This document shows positions 49,653 through 59,331 of a stretch of DNA of 64,000 nt, piece after piece; positions within the stretch are counted from its first letter, which is position 1, and each line of letters begins with the position of its first letter. The stretch lies in contig NZ_JAMXWN010000001.1 in NCBI RefSeq assembly GCF_024125425.1, positions 270,519 through 334,518 on the forward strand, given 5' to 3'. Source of the DNA: Sporolactobacillus kofuensis. Its GTDB lineage: Bacteria; Bacillota; Bacilli; Bacillales; Sporolactobacillaceae. The notes under the pieces were generated by a model that ran no database searches, was not told the origin of the DNA, and was given only the letters and a program-made list of their open reading frames with translations. A program made the position numbers and the translations under genes.

Positions 49653-49901
49653 GTTTACATTGATATTTTCGTTCGTGTATATTCATGATATTAATTTTTA
49701 AATTTAGTCGTTGATTCATTAGTTTTCTTTGATGAACGCTCTGCTCACTGATGAGGGGAGAAGATTATTTTTACATTCTATGATCGGTCATTTTTGCATA
49801 CATTCAGAGAAGATGGAAGGCGTAGTGAAAGAGCTTGAACGATAAAAAGAGGTGGAACGTTGACAGCAGTGCAAAGGTGAGTAAATACTAATTGGTAAAA
49901 C

Positions 49902-49944
49902 TGTAAGGGCTTACATTGTTTTTCGCAATACGGTACTTTATTGT
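49902..49944 (+). promoter_or_regulatory. gntR promoter with cre-like palindrome
   Basis: TTGTTT (49916-49921), 17 bp, TATTGT (49939-49944). Just upstream, TGTAAGGGCTTACA is palindromic and cre-like but lacks the central CG. Confidence 0.5.
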
Positions 49945-49950
49945 TAATTA

Positions 49951-49964
49951 ACTTGTCGACAAGT
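49951..49964. promoter_or_regulatory. GntR operator
   Basis: ACTTGTCGACAAGT is a perfect 14-bp palindrome and differs only at the centre from the ACTTGTATACAAGT core of the B. subtilis gnt operator. It is just downstream of the -10, in position to block transcription. Confidence 0.82.
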
Positions 49965-50020
49965 GTACTTGGCGCCCATGGCTCGTATAAAGTTAGGTCT
50001 TGGGTTGAACAGGAGTGAAG

Positions 50021-50722
50021 ATGATGCTGCAGTTCCCGGAATTGTGGATGAACACTATATCGTTAGGTGAGCGCATTGCGAATGAATTGCGTCTGAAAAT
50101 TCTAGAAAATAGTATTAAGCCTGGGGAAGTCTTATCAGAGAATCAAATCGCTCAATTATACGGCACAAGCCGGTCACCGGTGCGTGATGCGATGAAAGCA
50201 CTTTCGAATGATGGATTGATTCATCTGGAGCGTATGGGGGCCGTCGTTCTCGGACTCAGTCAAAAAGATGTTCAAGAACTGTATGATATTCGTGAGATGA
50301 TCGAAAATTTCGCCCAACAGCGCGTTTCAAGGAAAGATATGAGCACAGTGCTTCATTCGCTATGTCTGACTATTGATCAAATGGAATTAGCAGCTCGATA
50401 TGATATGCACAGTAATTTTGCTTATTACGATCTAACTTTTCATGAAACAATAATCCGTCATGCTCGCCATCAACGTATTTTAAACCTTTGGAACGGCATG
50501 CGACCATTAATTATGGCGATCATTCTTGTAACAACTGAAGATGTCTTTGCACATGGAACAGAGCATACTGAATGGGTGATTGATAAACATCGTAAGATCG
50601 TTCGGGCGATGCAGACAGGAACGAGCGAAACCATAGAAAAATCAGTGGGCCGATATTTTGATGATTCAAAACGGACGCTCAATAAATCATTTCCTTTGAG
50701 AATAGATGAGGGAAGAGCTTGA
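50021..50722 (+). CDS. gntR: Gluconate operon repressor GntR (FCD subfamily)
   Basis: 233 residues. N-terminal winged helix (ELRLKILENSIKPGEVLSE, LYGTSRSPVRDAMKAL) and a C-terminal helical FCD effector domain with metal-site residues (DLTFHETI, HRKIVRAM). Gluconate should release it from its operator. Start at ATG 50021 behind AGGAG. gntK lies 116 bp downstream in the same direction. Confidence 0.9.
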   Translation: MMLQFPELWMNTISLGERIANELRLKILENSIKPGEVLSENQIAQLYGTSRSPVRDAMKALSNDGLIHLERMGAVVLGLSQKDVQELYDIREMIENFAQQRVSRKDMSTVLHSLCLTIDQMELAARYDMHSNFAYYDLTFHETIIRHARHQRILNLWNGMRPLIMAIILVTTEDVFAHGTEHTEWVIDKHRKIVRAMQTGTSETIEKSVGRYFDDSKRTLNKSFPLRIDEGRA

Positions 50723-50838
50723 ATAACGTGGGAGATATAACCAGGTATTGAAGCCAACTTGGATTAAATTTAGGGTACTGTTCTTCGAAATGGAAAAAGA
50801 TTAATCCAAAAGGATACACATGAAAGGGGAGCTGGGTA

Positions 50839-52380
50839 GTGACAAAATATATGATGGGTGTGGATATAGGAACGACAAGTACGAAAGCGGTTTTGTATCA
50901 AACCAATGGCACGATTGCTGCGTATGCAAATCATGGTTATCCACTCTATACACCGGATGCATTTACAGCTGAACAGGACCCTGAAGAGATCTTCTCAGCG
51001 GTCTTATCTGTAATTCATGATGCTGTTCAGAAAAGTAAGGTAGCTCCAGAGCAACTTTCATTTATTTCTTTTAGCTGTGCAATGCATAGTGTCATCCCCG
51101 TTGACGCAGATGGGAAACCACTAATGCGCTGTATTACCTGGGCGGATAATCGCAGTATTGACTGGTGTCAACGGCTGAAAACGGATCTTGGTGGACATGA
51201 GATCTATATGAAAACCGGAACACCGATCCATCCAATGTCCCCGCTTCCCAAGTTGCTCTGGATGAAACACGAGAATGCAGAGGTCTTTAACAAAGCTAAG
51301 AAATATATCTCAATCAAAGAATATATTTTTTATAAATTATTTAATCGATATGTCGTTGATCATTCCATAGCGTCATGTACAGGGTTAATGGAAATGAGAA
51401 CGCTTAGCTGGCACCAAGACGCACTGGAAGTTGCGGGAATAAAGGAAGATCAGCTTTCTGAACTTGTACCAACGACCCAAATAATGATGGGAATAAATCC
51501 AGTATTTGCAGATAAGATGGGGATCAAAAAGGAAACCCCATTTATTGTAGGAGCGAGTGACGGTGTTCTATCGAATCTAGGCGTAAATGCAGTTGAGCCT
51601 GGTGTTGTCGCTGTTACCATTGGAACAAGTGGAGCTATTCGAACCGTCGTTGATAAACCAGTAGCTGATCCGAAAGAACGTCTCTTTTGTTATGAATTGA
51701 CTGAAGATAAATGGGTAGTTGGTGGGCCAGTCAATAATGGCGGGGGAGTTCTGCGCTGGGCAAGGGACGAATTTGCAGCGTCAGAAGTCGAAACGGCAAA
51801 GCGGCTGGGGATCAGCCCCTATGATGTACTGACACGAATGGCTGCCCGCGTACAAACGGGTTCAGATGGTCTCATCTTCCAACCGTACTTCAGCGGTGAG
51901 CGTGCACCGCTCTGGAATCCAAATGCACGGGGTGCTTTCTTTGGTTTGACTTTACATCATCAGAAGCAGCACATGATCCGTGCAGTACTCGAAGGTATTA
52001 TCTATAATCTCTACAGTGTCATGCTGGCCATGAGAGAGAGAACAGGCGAGCCGAAAAAGATCCAGGCGACCGGAGGTTTTGCTCGTTCTGAACTCTGGCG
52101 CCAGATGATGGCAGACATTTTTGCTCAGCCGGTGAATGTACCTGAGAGTTTTGAAAGTTCGTGTTTGGGTGCAGCCGTCCTTGGACTTTACGCGACCGGA
52201 GAAACGGACAATCTTGGCATCGTCGCATCTATGATAGGGTCAGTGAATAGTCATCAACCGATAAAAGAAAATGTTGACGTGTATGAGCGACTCTTCCCAA
52301 TTTTTCTGAGACTATCGAGAAAACTCAGTGATGAGTGGAAGGATATTGCAGCATTCCAACATGAGCAGTTTACTAATTAA
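50839..52380 (+). CDS. gntK: Gluconate kinase GntK (FGGY family)
   Basis: Phosphorylates gluconate to 6-phosphogluconate. 513 residues, the same as B. subtilis GntK. MGVDIGTTSTKAVLY at the start; ITWADNRS, GGVLRWARDEF and QATGGFARSELWRQ. GTG start behind AAAGGGGAG. Differs from the short E. coli-type gluconokinase. Confidence 0.93.
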   Translation: MTKYMMGVDIGTTSTKAVLYQTNGTIAAYANHGYPLYTPDAFTAEQDPEEIFSAVLSVIHDAVQKSKVAPEQLSFISFSCAMHSVIPVDADGKPLMRCITWADNRSIDWCQRLKTDLGGHEIYMKTGTPIHPMSPLPKLLWMKHENAEVFNKAKKYISIKEYIFYKLFNRYVVDHSIASCTGLMEMRTLSWHQDALEVAGIKEDQLSELVPTTQIMMGINPVFADKMGIKKETPFIVGASDGVLSNLGVNAVEPGVVAVTIGTSGAIRTVVDKPVADPKERLFCYELTEDKWVVGGPVNNGGGVLRWARDEFAASEVETAKRLGISPYDVLTRMAARVQTGSDGLIFQPYFSGERAPLWNPNARGAFFGLTLHHQKQHMIRAVLEGIIYNLYSVMLAMRERTGEPKKIQATGGFARSELWRQMMADIFAQPVNVPESFESSCLGAAVLGLYATGETDNLGIVASMIGSVNSHQPIKENVDVYERLFPIFLRLSRKLSDEWKDIAAFQHEQFTN

Positions 52381-52693
52381 GTATAGGGTCAAAAAATTTC
52401 TATTGAATGATATAAGATTGCTCAACATTTTAAGGAGTTATTAAGAATTATTTATTATGATAAATACATGAAAGCAACACCCTCCTTAATTATTCGGCCT
52501 TGACAGGGTCTAATATTTTTACAGTAGCATTTAACACTTGTGCTCGAGTTGGCATTCCGTTCCAATGTGGATGTTCAGCTCTTTTTTTATGTTCACCGAA
52601 TCTCTGTCTGGAGACGGATGACAGATTCATACCCATTAGCTATGCTGGTAGCAGAAGTATCCATGACTCTTTGGGTAGACAGGAGAAAATAAA
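52381..52693. other. Intergenic stretch after gntK
   Basis: No terminator hairpin of note and no gene. It includes at 52449-52466 the same 18-bp word TATTTATTATGATAAATA found at 23630-23647. Confidence 0.5.
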
Positions 52694-53314
52694 GTGAAGA
52701 AAAATGTGAAAGCTATTATTATTGCGGGGCTATTGGTTATAACATTGATTGGACTTAGCGGGTGTCAAGTTTGGGATATGTTCACGACACAAATTGAAGG
52801 ATCATTAAAAGGACTAGACGTCACCATGCAAACCTATGATGCGGATGGCGAGCCAATTGATTCCCTACACGGAATCTCGGGTTCTATTACGAGAGATACA
52901 AAGTTTGACCAAACCAATGAGAAAGGGGAAACAACAAAGCAATCTTCTGTACTAAATATTACTATTGGTGGGAATCAAGTGGTCCATGTCGGCAGCACGT
53001 TAATTATGTATGAAAAAGGGCTTCAGGATGTGATGAACAAATTGCCGAAAAAGGCACTTGTTGAGAATCAGGATCGTAGTTACCCGTTCATCAATCGTGT
53101 AGTTAATAATTTTCATAACTATTTTGATGGTCGATCTAAAGTGATTTTAATCCGTTCACAGCTTGGAAAACCAATCGCAACTTTTGCTGGAAATCATGTC
53201 TCTTATTTCGCTACGGAAGTGCCTAATTCAACGGGATTGATCATTGATGGCAAATATCTATTTATCTATCGATGTGATTTTACCATGTATGATACGAAAC
53301 TGTTAAAAAAATAA
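52694..53314 (+). CDS. Lipoprotein, DUF5052-like
   Basis: 206 residues. Signal peptide ending in lipobox L21-S-G-C24, then MFTTQIEGSLKGLDVTMQTYDADGEPI and regularly placed beta-type segments (VVHVGSTLIMYEKGL, GLIIDGKYLFIYRC). This is the pattern of the DUF5052 lipoproteins of Lactobacillales and relatives, whose role is unknown. GTG start behind AGGAG. Stands alone between gntK and miaA. Confidence 0.75.
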   Translation: MKKNVKAIIIAGLLVITLIGLSGCQVWDMFTTQIEGSLKGLDVTMQTYDADGEPIDSLHGISGSITRDTKFDQTNEKGETTKQSSVLNITIGGNQVVHVGSTLIMYEKGLQDVMNKLPKKALVENQDRSYPFINRVVNNFHNYFDGRSKVILIRSQLGKPIATFAGNHVSYFATEVPNSTGLIIDGKYLFIYRCDFTMYDTKLLKK

Positions 53315-53592
53315 TAGATGAGAAGAGACGTCCAAACCTCATTCTTCACTTATAATATTTTCAAAAAAACTGCTTGATAATAGGAACTAACGTTCGTATA
53401 ATGATGATAAGAAGACGTGATGAGAAGAGGCGACGTTGTCGTAATGATTTCTCAATCTGTTGGTCATGGTGGTTAAATCAGTGTCTTATCGGGATCATAT
53501 CCGGCGTCTTGCCACATTCGCCATGATTCATAAATGGTTCATCATTAATGAGTTATGCTATACTGAAACCAACTTTATTTTGGGAGTCGGTT

Positions 53593-54534
53593 ATGAATAG
53601 AAAGATCATTGTAATCGTTGGTCCGACAGCGGTCGGAAAAACTAAACTTGGCGTTGAATTGGCAAAGCGCTTTAGCAGTGAAGTAATTAACGGAGACGCA
53701 TTTCAGATTTATCGAGGTATGGATATCGGTACGGCAAAAGTGACCATTGAAGAAGCCGAGGGTATTCCGCATCATCTTATTGATATTTGTGATCCGAATG
53801 AGGATTATTCGGCGGCTGATTATCAGCGAGATGCGCGCTTAGTCATTCAAGAAATGGCTAATGAAGACAAGTTGCCTATTGTAGTTGGTGGAACCGGCCT
53901 ATACATAAAGGCCGCGCTCTTTAATTATCAATTTTCTTCGAGTGGGTCCAATCCTGACTATCGGCGGCAATTAGTAGCATTCGTAAAAGAACACGGCGAA
54001 CAAGAACTGTACGAACGTTTGAAAAAGGTAGATCCCGTTGCAGCACAAAGGATTCACCCGAATAATCTTGTTCGAGTGATGCGCGCACTTGAAGTTTACC
54101 ATGAAACAGGTCAGCCATTTAGTGCCCATGCGCAACATGAAACGGAACAGTCTCTTTATCCTTTTCTATGCGTTGGTTTGACGATGGAACGTTCTCGTTT
54201 ATATTCGCGTATTAATCAACGCGTGGATCAAATGATATCAGATGGGTTACTCGATGAGGCAGAGTCTTTGTATCGGTTGGGGTATCAGAAGACTCAGGCC
54301 ATGCAAGCAATTGGCTATAAGGAATTTATTCCCTATTTTAATGGATCTGTTTCCTTAGAGGAAGCTGTAGATCAGCTAAAGAAGAATTCCCGTCATTATG
54401 CAAAGCGACAATTAACCTGGTTTAGGCGACAGATGCCTGTGCATTGGTTTGACATGACGGAAGCTATCGAGGATTTTCCATCAAAAGCAGACGAAATTTA
54501 CCACTTCGTGGAGAAAAGTTTCATCACTAAATGA
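53593..54534 (+). CDS. miaA: tRNA dimethylallyltransferase MiaA
   Basis: Transfers the prenyl group to A37 of tRNAs reading UNN codons, the substrate of MiaB. 313 residues; P-loop GPTAVGKT (10-17), catalytic GDAFQIYRGMDIGTAK, GGTGLYIKA, and a zinc-free C-terminus RQLTWFRRQMPVHWF. I start at ATG 53593 behind GGGAG; a longer frame from 53548 has no SD. A TATACT at about 53562 may be the -10. Confidence 0.95.
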   Translation: MNRKIIVIVGPTAVGKTKLGVELAKRFSSEVINGDAFQIYRGMDIGTAKVTIEEAEGIPHHLIDICDPNEDYSAADYQRDARLVIQEMANEDKLPIVVGGTGLYIKAALFNYQFSSSGSNPDYRRQLVAFVKEHGEQELYERLKKVDPVAAQRIHPNNLVRVMRALEVYHETGQPFSAHAQHETEQSLYPFLCVGLTMERSRLYSRINQRVDQMISDGLLDEAESLYRLGYQKTQAMQAIGYKEFIPYFNGSVSLEEAVDQLKKNSRHYAKRQLTWFRRQMPVHWFDMTEAIEDFPSKADEIYHFVEKSFITK

Positions 54535-54580
54535 TTCAAGGCATGTTTTCTAACATTTCTTGATCGTTTTTGTAGCAAAC

Positions 54581-54610
54581 TTTGCAAATGATGGAAATTT
54601 AAAATATAAT
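54581..54610 (+). promoter_or_regulatory. hfq promoter
   Basis: TTTGCA, 18 bp, TATAAT, about 135 bp before hfq. Confidence 0.6.
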
Positions 54611-54745
54611 CATTTTGTAAGATCTTTCTGACTGGACAATTTTTTCCTTCTCAGAGATAAAGATCAGACAAATTGATGTTCCTTGCAGGATAATTTAACA
54701 CCAAATCGAATTAGTGTTAGTTAGAGAGAAAAGAGGAGGAATAAA

Positions 54746-54979
54746 ATGAAACAGTCAATCAACATCCAAGATACTTTCTTGAATCAGTTGCGAAAAGAAG
54801 GAACGTTTGTGACCGTCTTTCTTGTTAGCGGTTTTCAATTGAAAGGAAAAGTTAAAGGCTTCGATAATTTCACGGTGCTCTTGGAGAGCGATGGCAAACA
54901 GCAGTTGATTTTCAAGCATGCGATTTCCACTTTTACTCCATCAAAGCCTGTAAACTGGACAAGTCAAGACGAGTCATAA
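54746..54979 (+). CDS. hfq: RNA chaperone Hfq
   Basis: Hexameric Sm-like protein that binds small RNAs. 77 residues; Sm1 region [22 protein letters not shown], Sm2 motif FKHAIST. SD AGAGGAGG. Found after miaA as in most bacteria. Confidence 0.97.
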   Translation: MKQSINIQDTFLNQLRKEGTFVTVFLVSGFQLKGKVKGFDNFTVLLESDGKQQLIFKHAISTFTPSKPVNWTSQDES

Positions 54980-54992
54980 TAGATTCTGGGGA

Positions 54993-55018
54993 GGCAGCGA
55001 TTACGCTGTCTTTTCTTT
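54993..55018 (+). terminator. Terminator after hfq
   Basis: GGCAGCG-atta-CGCTGTC (one G-U) with TTTTCTTT. The gap to 55267 contains no gene that I can support. Confidence 0.7.
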
Positions 55019-55267
55019 ATGTTGAAAAGCAATTGTAGAATGCAAGTTAGGCGGTCATTGGGTCTGTGATTCCAAACTGTTCGATCAAGTTTTTGTTGGG
55101 TTACTTTAATTCTTAATTGCAGATGGTTATCATAAGATAAATCAGTCCAGTCTTTTCACAATCGCCATGGGCGTTTGTCACAGGCGCGTTCCGGCCAGCG
55201 TATACATAAGCGACGCAGGTGAAATTATGAGACTTGAACCACAGAACAACAGTGAGGTGATCGGTCC

Positions 55268-56218
55268 GTGCGAGAAGCCTATACGTTCACGAAGAAAAGC
55301 CAAATTAATGTTGTGTTTAATCAAAAAGCAGAGAAAAGCGCAGCACCGTTTCCTGTTGATGAACGTGTGACCCATGAGCCGCTTGAAAAGTTAGAAACAA
55401 AGCTCAATCAACTGGTAGGAATGGATGAAATAAAACAGTTCGTACGGGAACTTTACGCTTGGCTCTATATCTATCGGAAACGTGAAGAAGTACAATTGAA
55501 GGTGCAGAAACATTCATTTCATATGTTGTTCAAAGGTAATCCGGGCACGGGGAAAACGACTGTTGCACGGCTGATCAGCGATTTATTCCGAGAAATGGAC
55601 ATCTTGACGAAAGGCCATTTGATTGAGGCAGAACGTGCAGATCTTGTTGGTGAGTACATCGGACAGACCGCACAAAAAACGAGAGATTTAGTGAAACGTT
55701 CGCTTGGCGGAGTACTTTTTATTGATGAGGCGTATTCACTCTCCCGTGGCGGAGAGAAGGATTTTGGGAAGGAAGCTATTGACACACTGGTCAAACAAAT
55801 GGAAGATCATAAGGATGAATTTATCCTAATCTTAGCCGGATATTCCGACGAAATGGATGAATTTCTTCAGATGAATCCGGGGCTTTCTTCGCGCTTTCCA
55901 ATGATTATGTCTTTTCCTGATTATTCAGGAGTTGAACTGTTGGAAATTGCAAAACAAATGATTCATGATCGGGAATATTCGTTAACTGCCGAAGCTCAAA
56001 AGAAACTTTTCCGGTTGCTTCAACAAAAAGCAGCCGGCATTGAACCCCACTTCAGTAATGGACGTTTCGTACGTAACTTAATTGAAAAAATGATTCGTCA
56101 ACAGGCAGTCCGCCTCGTACGTGAACATAGTTTCGATCGTGACGCGCTTCTCACGCTTCGCGCTTGTGATCTGAACATTGAAGACGGATCGACATTTTCA
56201 AAAGTTGATGAGGCATAA
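55268..56218 (+). CDS. spoVK: Stage V sporulation protein K (AAA+ ATPase)
   Basis: CbxX/CfqX-type AAA+ ATPase of 316 residues needed for spore maturation. Walker A GNPGTGKTT (90-98), Walker B VLFIDEAYSLS, arginine finger SRFP, and the N-terminal LVGMDEIKQFVREL. GTG start behind GAGGTG. hflX follows after 24 nt. In B. subtilis spoVK is under sigma E; I do not see a sure sigma-E site here. Confidence 0.93.
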   Translation: MREAYTFTKKSQINVVFNQKAEKSAAPFPVDERVTHEPLEKLETKLNQLVGMDEIKQFVRELYAWLYIYRKREEVQLKVQKHSFHMLFKGNPGTGKTTVARLISDLFREMDILTKGHLIEAERADLVGEYIGQTAQKTRDLVKRSLGGVLFIDEAYSLSRGGEKDFGKEAIDTLVKQMEDHKDEFILILAGYSDEMDEFLQMNPGLSSRFPMIMSFPDYSGVELLEIAKQMIHDREYSLTAEAQKKLFRLLQQKAAGIEPHFSNGRFVRNLIEKMIRQQAVRLVREHSFDRDALLTLRACDLNIEDGSTFSKVDEA

Positions 56219-56242
56219 TGCAGAAATAGAGAGAGGTACTTT

Positions 56243-57496
56243 ATGGAAAATGTAATCCTAGTTGCATGTCAGCTACCCTCCCAATCTGATGATCATTTCG
56301 AATCATCACTTCAGGAGCTTGAGGCACTAACAAAGACAGCGGATGGTCAAGTTGTTGCCGTTGTCACTCAAAAGAGACAAAAAATCGATTCCGCGACTTA
56401 CATTGGAAGCGGGAAATTACAAGAACTAGACGCATTGGAAAAGCAATTAGGAGCAGGCACAATCATTTTTAACGGTGAACTGACACCTGCACAGCAGGGA
56501 AGGCTCAGCGCATTGCTTTATGCAAAAGTATTGGACAGGACTCAGTTAATCTTAGATATCTTCGCAATGCGAGCGCGCTCTAGAGAAGGAAAATTACAGG
56601 TTGAATTGGCTCAACTTCAGTATCTACTTCCAAGGCTTAGCGGCATGGGTGAATCCATGTCAAGACTCGGTGGTGGTATTGGCACACGTGGTCCTGGTGA
56701 AACCAAATTGGAGACTGATCGACGCTATATCCGCAATAGAATGAAAGATATCAGTAATCAATTGAAGACAGTTGTACAGCATCGCAAACGCTATCGTGAA
56801 CGACGGCTCGCAAATAACCAATGTCAGGTGGTACTTGTAGGGTATACCAATGCAGGAAAATCTACATTGTTTAATCAACTCACTGCGGCACGGACCTACG
56901 CAGAAAACCAGCTTTTTGCAACGTTAGATCCTTTAACACGGAAAATGAATCTGCCGAATGGTTTTATCAGTTTATTATCAGACACTGTTGGTTTTATTCA
57001 GCAACTACCAACACAACTTGTTGCCGCTTTTCGTTCCACATTAGAGGAAGTCTCAGGTGCTCAGCTCATCGTGCACGTTCTTGATGCTTCTGATCCGGAT
57101 TTGATCACTCATGAACAAACGGTCAAACAATTACTTGTAGAGCTAGGTGCTGATGATCTTCCGATGTTAACTCTCTATAATAAAAAAGATTTATTGCAAA
57201 CGCCTTTTATTGTTCCAAAAGGTTCTTTGCTTGTTTCAGCGAGAAATTTGAATGACCGCGATCAGATTCTTGAAGCAGTCGAAAATATGCTGATTGAGCA
57301 GATGGTACCGTTCCAAACGATGATACCTGCGGACGAAGGCAAATTATTAAATGAAATAAAGCTAAATACAGTTCTAAAAAAACAAAGTTATAATGAAGAA
57401 ACTCAGGCTTTTGAAGTTGAAGGATTTGTCTTTCCGGAGACGCCGATTGCCTCTAAGTTATTAAAAGATATAGGTACAACAGATGAGGAGCTATAA
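56243..57496 (+). CDS. hflX: GTPase HflX
   Basis: Ribosome-associated GTPase that splits stalled 70S ribosomes under stress. 417 residues: N-terminal HflX domain (SATYIGSGKLQEL), glycine-rich RLGGGIGTRGPGETKLE, then the G domain with G200-YTNAGKS (200-207), DTVGFI and NKKD. Ends 2 nt before ynbB, so translation is probably coupled. Confidence 0.94.
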   Translation: MENVILVACQLPSQSDDHFESSLQELEALTKTADGQVVAVVTQKRQKIDSATYIGSGKLQELDALEKQLGAGTIIFNGELTPAQQGRLSALLYAKVLDRTQLILDIFAMRARSREGKLQVELAQLQYLLPRLSGMGESMSRLGGGIGTRGPGETKLETDRRYIRNRMKDISNQLKTVVQHRKRYRERRLANNQCQVVLVGYTNAGKSTLFNQLTAARTYAENQLFATLDPLTRKMNLPNGFISLLSDTVGFIQQLPTQLVAAFRSTLEEVSGAQLIVHVLDASDPDLITHEQTVKQLLVELGADDLPMLTLYNKKDLLQTPFIVPKGSLLVSARNLNDRDQILEAVENMLIEQMVPFQTMIPADEGKLLNEIKLNTVLKKQSYNEETQAFEVEGFVFPETPIASKLLKDIGTTDEEL

Positions 57497-57498
57497 TA

Positions 57499-58779
57499 AT
57501 GTTTGATGCACTTGCTTTTGGAGATCAATTAAAGAAATTGGCAGAAGGTGTTGAGCAACAGATTGCTGAGCGATTGAAGGCCATTGATGCCATTGCACTA
57601 GAAAATCAATATCGCGTGTTAACCAGTTTTAGAAAAAACAAAATTAGTGATGCTCATTTTAGCGGAACGACTGGTTATGGCTATGATGATTTTGGCCGTG
57701 AAGGCATAGAGGCCGTGTACGCAGACTGTCTTGGAGCAGAATCCGGGCTTGTTCGTTCACAGATGATTTCAGGTACACATGCGATTACAACCGCACTTTT
57801 TGGAATTCTTCGACCAAATGATGAGTTAATCTACATAACTGGTAAACCTTATGACACATTAGAAGGTGTAATTGGTATTTCCGGGAACAGTCACGGATCT
57901 TTGAAGGACTTCGGAGTCGATTTTCGCTCGATTCCACTGAAGCATGGAAAGATTGATACAGACTATGTCAATCGCACGATTTCTTCGAAAACAAAAATGA
58001 TCGCAATCCAACGCTCATGTGGTTATGACAACCGTCCGTCAATCCCGGTTGATCAAATAGGTAAAGCTATTGCATCAATTAAAAAGGAACATCCGAATGT
58101 CATCGTTTTTGTGGACAACTGTTACGGCGAATTTACTGAAACGATTGAGCCATGCCATGTTGGGGCTGATTTAATGGCTGGTTCATTGATCAAAAATCCT
58201 GGCGGCGGGTTGGCAAAATCTGGTGGCTACATCGTCGGAAGAGAAGAATTCGTCTCAATGTGTGCTGAGAGACTGACAGCCCCTGGACTTGGAAAAGAAG
58301 TAGGGCCATCTTTGAATGAATTAAAGGATCAATATCAAGGATTTTTCCTTGCCCCTCACATGGTTGCTCAAGCACTGAAAGGGGCAGTATTCACATCCGC
58401 GCTTATGGAGAAGTTAGGCATGGAAACAGCTCCTTCATGGCAAACCGTGCGGACGGATTTAATTCAAAGCGTTACATTTCATGACCCAGATCTCATGACT
58501 GCATTTTGTCAGGCTGTGCAAATGGCATCACCAATTAACGCACATGTACTCCCTTATCCGAGCCCAATGCCTGGTTACACAAGTGATGTAATTATGGCTG
58601 CAGGTACATTTATTCAAGGAGCGAGTCTGGAACTGACCGCAGATGGACCGCTTCGCCCGCCCTATACGTTATATGTTCAAGGTGGATTAACCTATGAACA
58701 CGTGAAAGCAGCAATGATGGTGGCTGTTAACCATTTGTTTGAAACCCATCTGTTGAATCCAGATCACGTGCAATTGTGA
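57499..58779 (+). CDS. ynbB: PLP-dependent YnbB family (aluminium-resistance/methionine gamma-lyase-like)
   Basis: 426 residues, PLP fold type I. Cofactor region VRSQMISGTHAITTALFG, VFVDNCYGEF and the lysine loop GSLIKNPGGGLAKSGGY. The family was named from aluminium resistance; true activity may be a C-S lyase. It keeps its position between hflX and glnR as in B. subtilis. Confidence 0.9.
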   Translation: MFDALAFGDQLKKLAEGVEQQIAERLKAIDAIALENQYRVLTSFRKNKISDAHFSGTTGYGYDDFGREGIEAVYADCLGAESGLVRSQMISGTHAITTALFGILRPNDELIYITGKPYDTLEGVIGISGNSHGSLKDFGVDFRSIPLKHGKIDTDYVNRTISSKTKMIAIQRSCGYDNRPSIPVDQIGKAIASIKKEHPNVIVFVDNCYGEFTETIEPCHVGADLMAGSLIKNPGGGLAKSGGYIVGREEFVSMCAERLTAPGLGKEVGPSLNELKDQYQGFFLAPHMVAQALKGAVFTSALMEKLGMETAPSWQTVRTDLIQSVTFHDPDLMTAFCQAVQMASPINAHVLPYPSPMPGYTSDVIMAAGTFIQGASLELTADGPLRPPYTLYVQGGLTYEHVKAAMMVAVNHLFETHLLNPDHVQL

Positions 58780-58806
58780 CAAATTTCTTAAATCAGTATC
58801 GTTAAA

Positions 58807-58823
58807 CGTGAGATAAGCTAACA
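58807..58823. promoter_or_regulatory. GlnR/TnrA box before glnRA
   Basis: CGTGAGATAAGCTAACA fits TGTNA-N7-TNACA with one mismatch and lies just upstream of the -35, as in B. subtilis glnRA. Confidence 0.65.
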
Positions 58824-58827
58824 TGGT

Positions 58828-58856
58828 TTGACAACTAATAGGCTGACCGTTATAAT
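58828..58856 (+). promoter_or_regulatory. glnRA promoter
   Basis: Perfect TTGACA and TATAAT separated by 17 bp, 27 bp before the glnR start. Confidence 0.88.
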
Positions 58857-58883
58857 GTGATTAAGAAAGGGGCGTGAGGCGAG

Positions 58884-59270
58884 ATGGCTGATAATGTGCG
58901 CCGTTCAATGCCTTTATTCTCAATGGGCATTGTGCAGAAACTGACCGGACTTACGGCCAGACAGATCCGCTATTACGAGGAAAATGACTTGATTCGTCCT
59001 GAACGTACAGCGGGAAATCGCCGCGTCTTTTCTTTCAATGATGTTGATCGACTTCTGGATATTAAGTCACTCTTAGATGAAGGCGTGAACTTGGCGGGTA
59101 TAAGGCGAGAGCTTAGTGAAAAGCCTTTGGAAGCGAACAGCCCTGCGGAGGAAAAGAAGGCAGTGTCTGATGCTGATTTGATGAAATTCCTGAAGTCTGA
59201 GCTTGTTCAAGCAGGTAAGTATGGTAAGGCATCGTTAATACAAGGGGAGCTGTCACGGTTCTTTCGGTGA
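58884..59270 (+). CDS. glnR: Nitrogen regulator GlnR (MerR family)
   Basis: 128 residues. Winged helix (SMGIVQKLTGLTARQIRYYEENDLIRPERTAGNRRVFS), dimer helix, and a C-terminal tail (AGKYGKASLIQGELSRFF) that senses feedback-inhibited glutamine synthetase. Represses its own operon and nitrogen genes in glutamine excess. glnA begins 61 nt downstream. Confidence 0.95.
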   Translation: MADNVRRSMPLFSMGIVQKLTGLTARQIRYYEENDLIRPERTAGNRRVFSFNDVDRLLDIKSLLDEGVNLAGIRRELSEKPLEANSPAEEKKAVSDADLMKFLKSELVQAGKYGKASLIQGELSRFFR

Positions 59271-59331
59271 TTGCGATCTGTGTATATAAATTTTTAAGAA
59301 AACAGAAACTTATCTTTGGGGAGGATCTTGA

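Noticed and set aside
52500..52697. 65-codon plus-strand ORF before the DUF5052 lipoprotein
   Set aside because: No SD, cysteine-rich random look; ends over the lipoprotein start.
55167..55375. ORFs on both strands before spoVK
   Set aside because: They overlap the spoVK start, have no SD and share no family.
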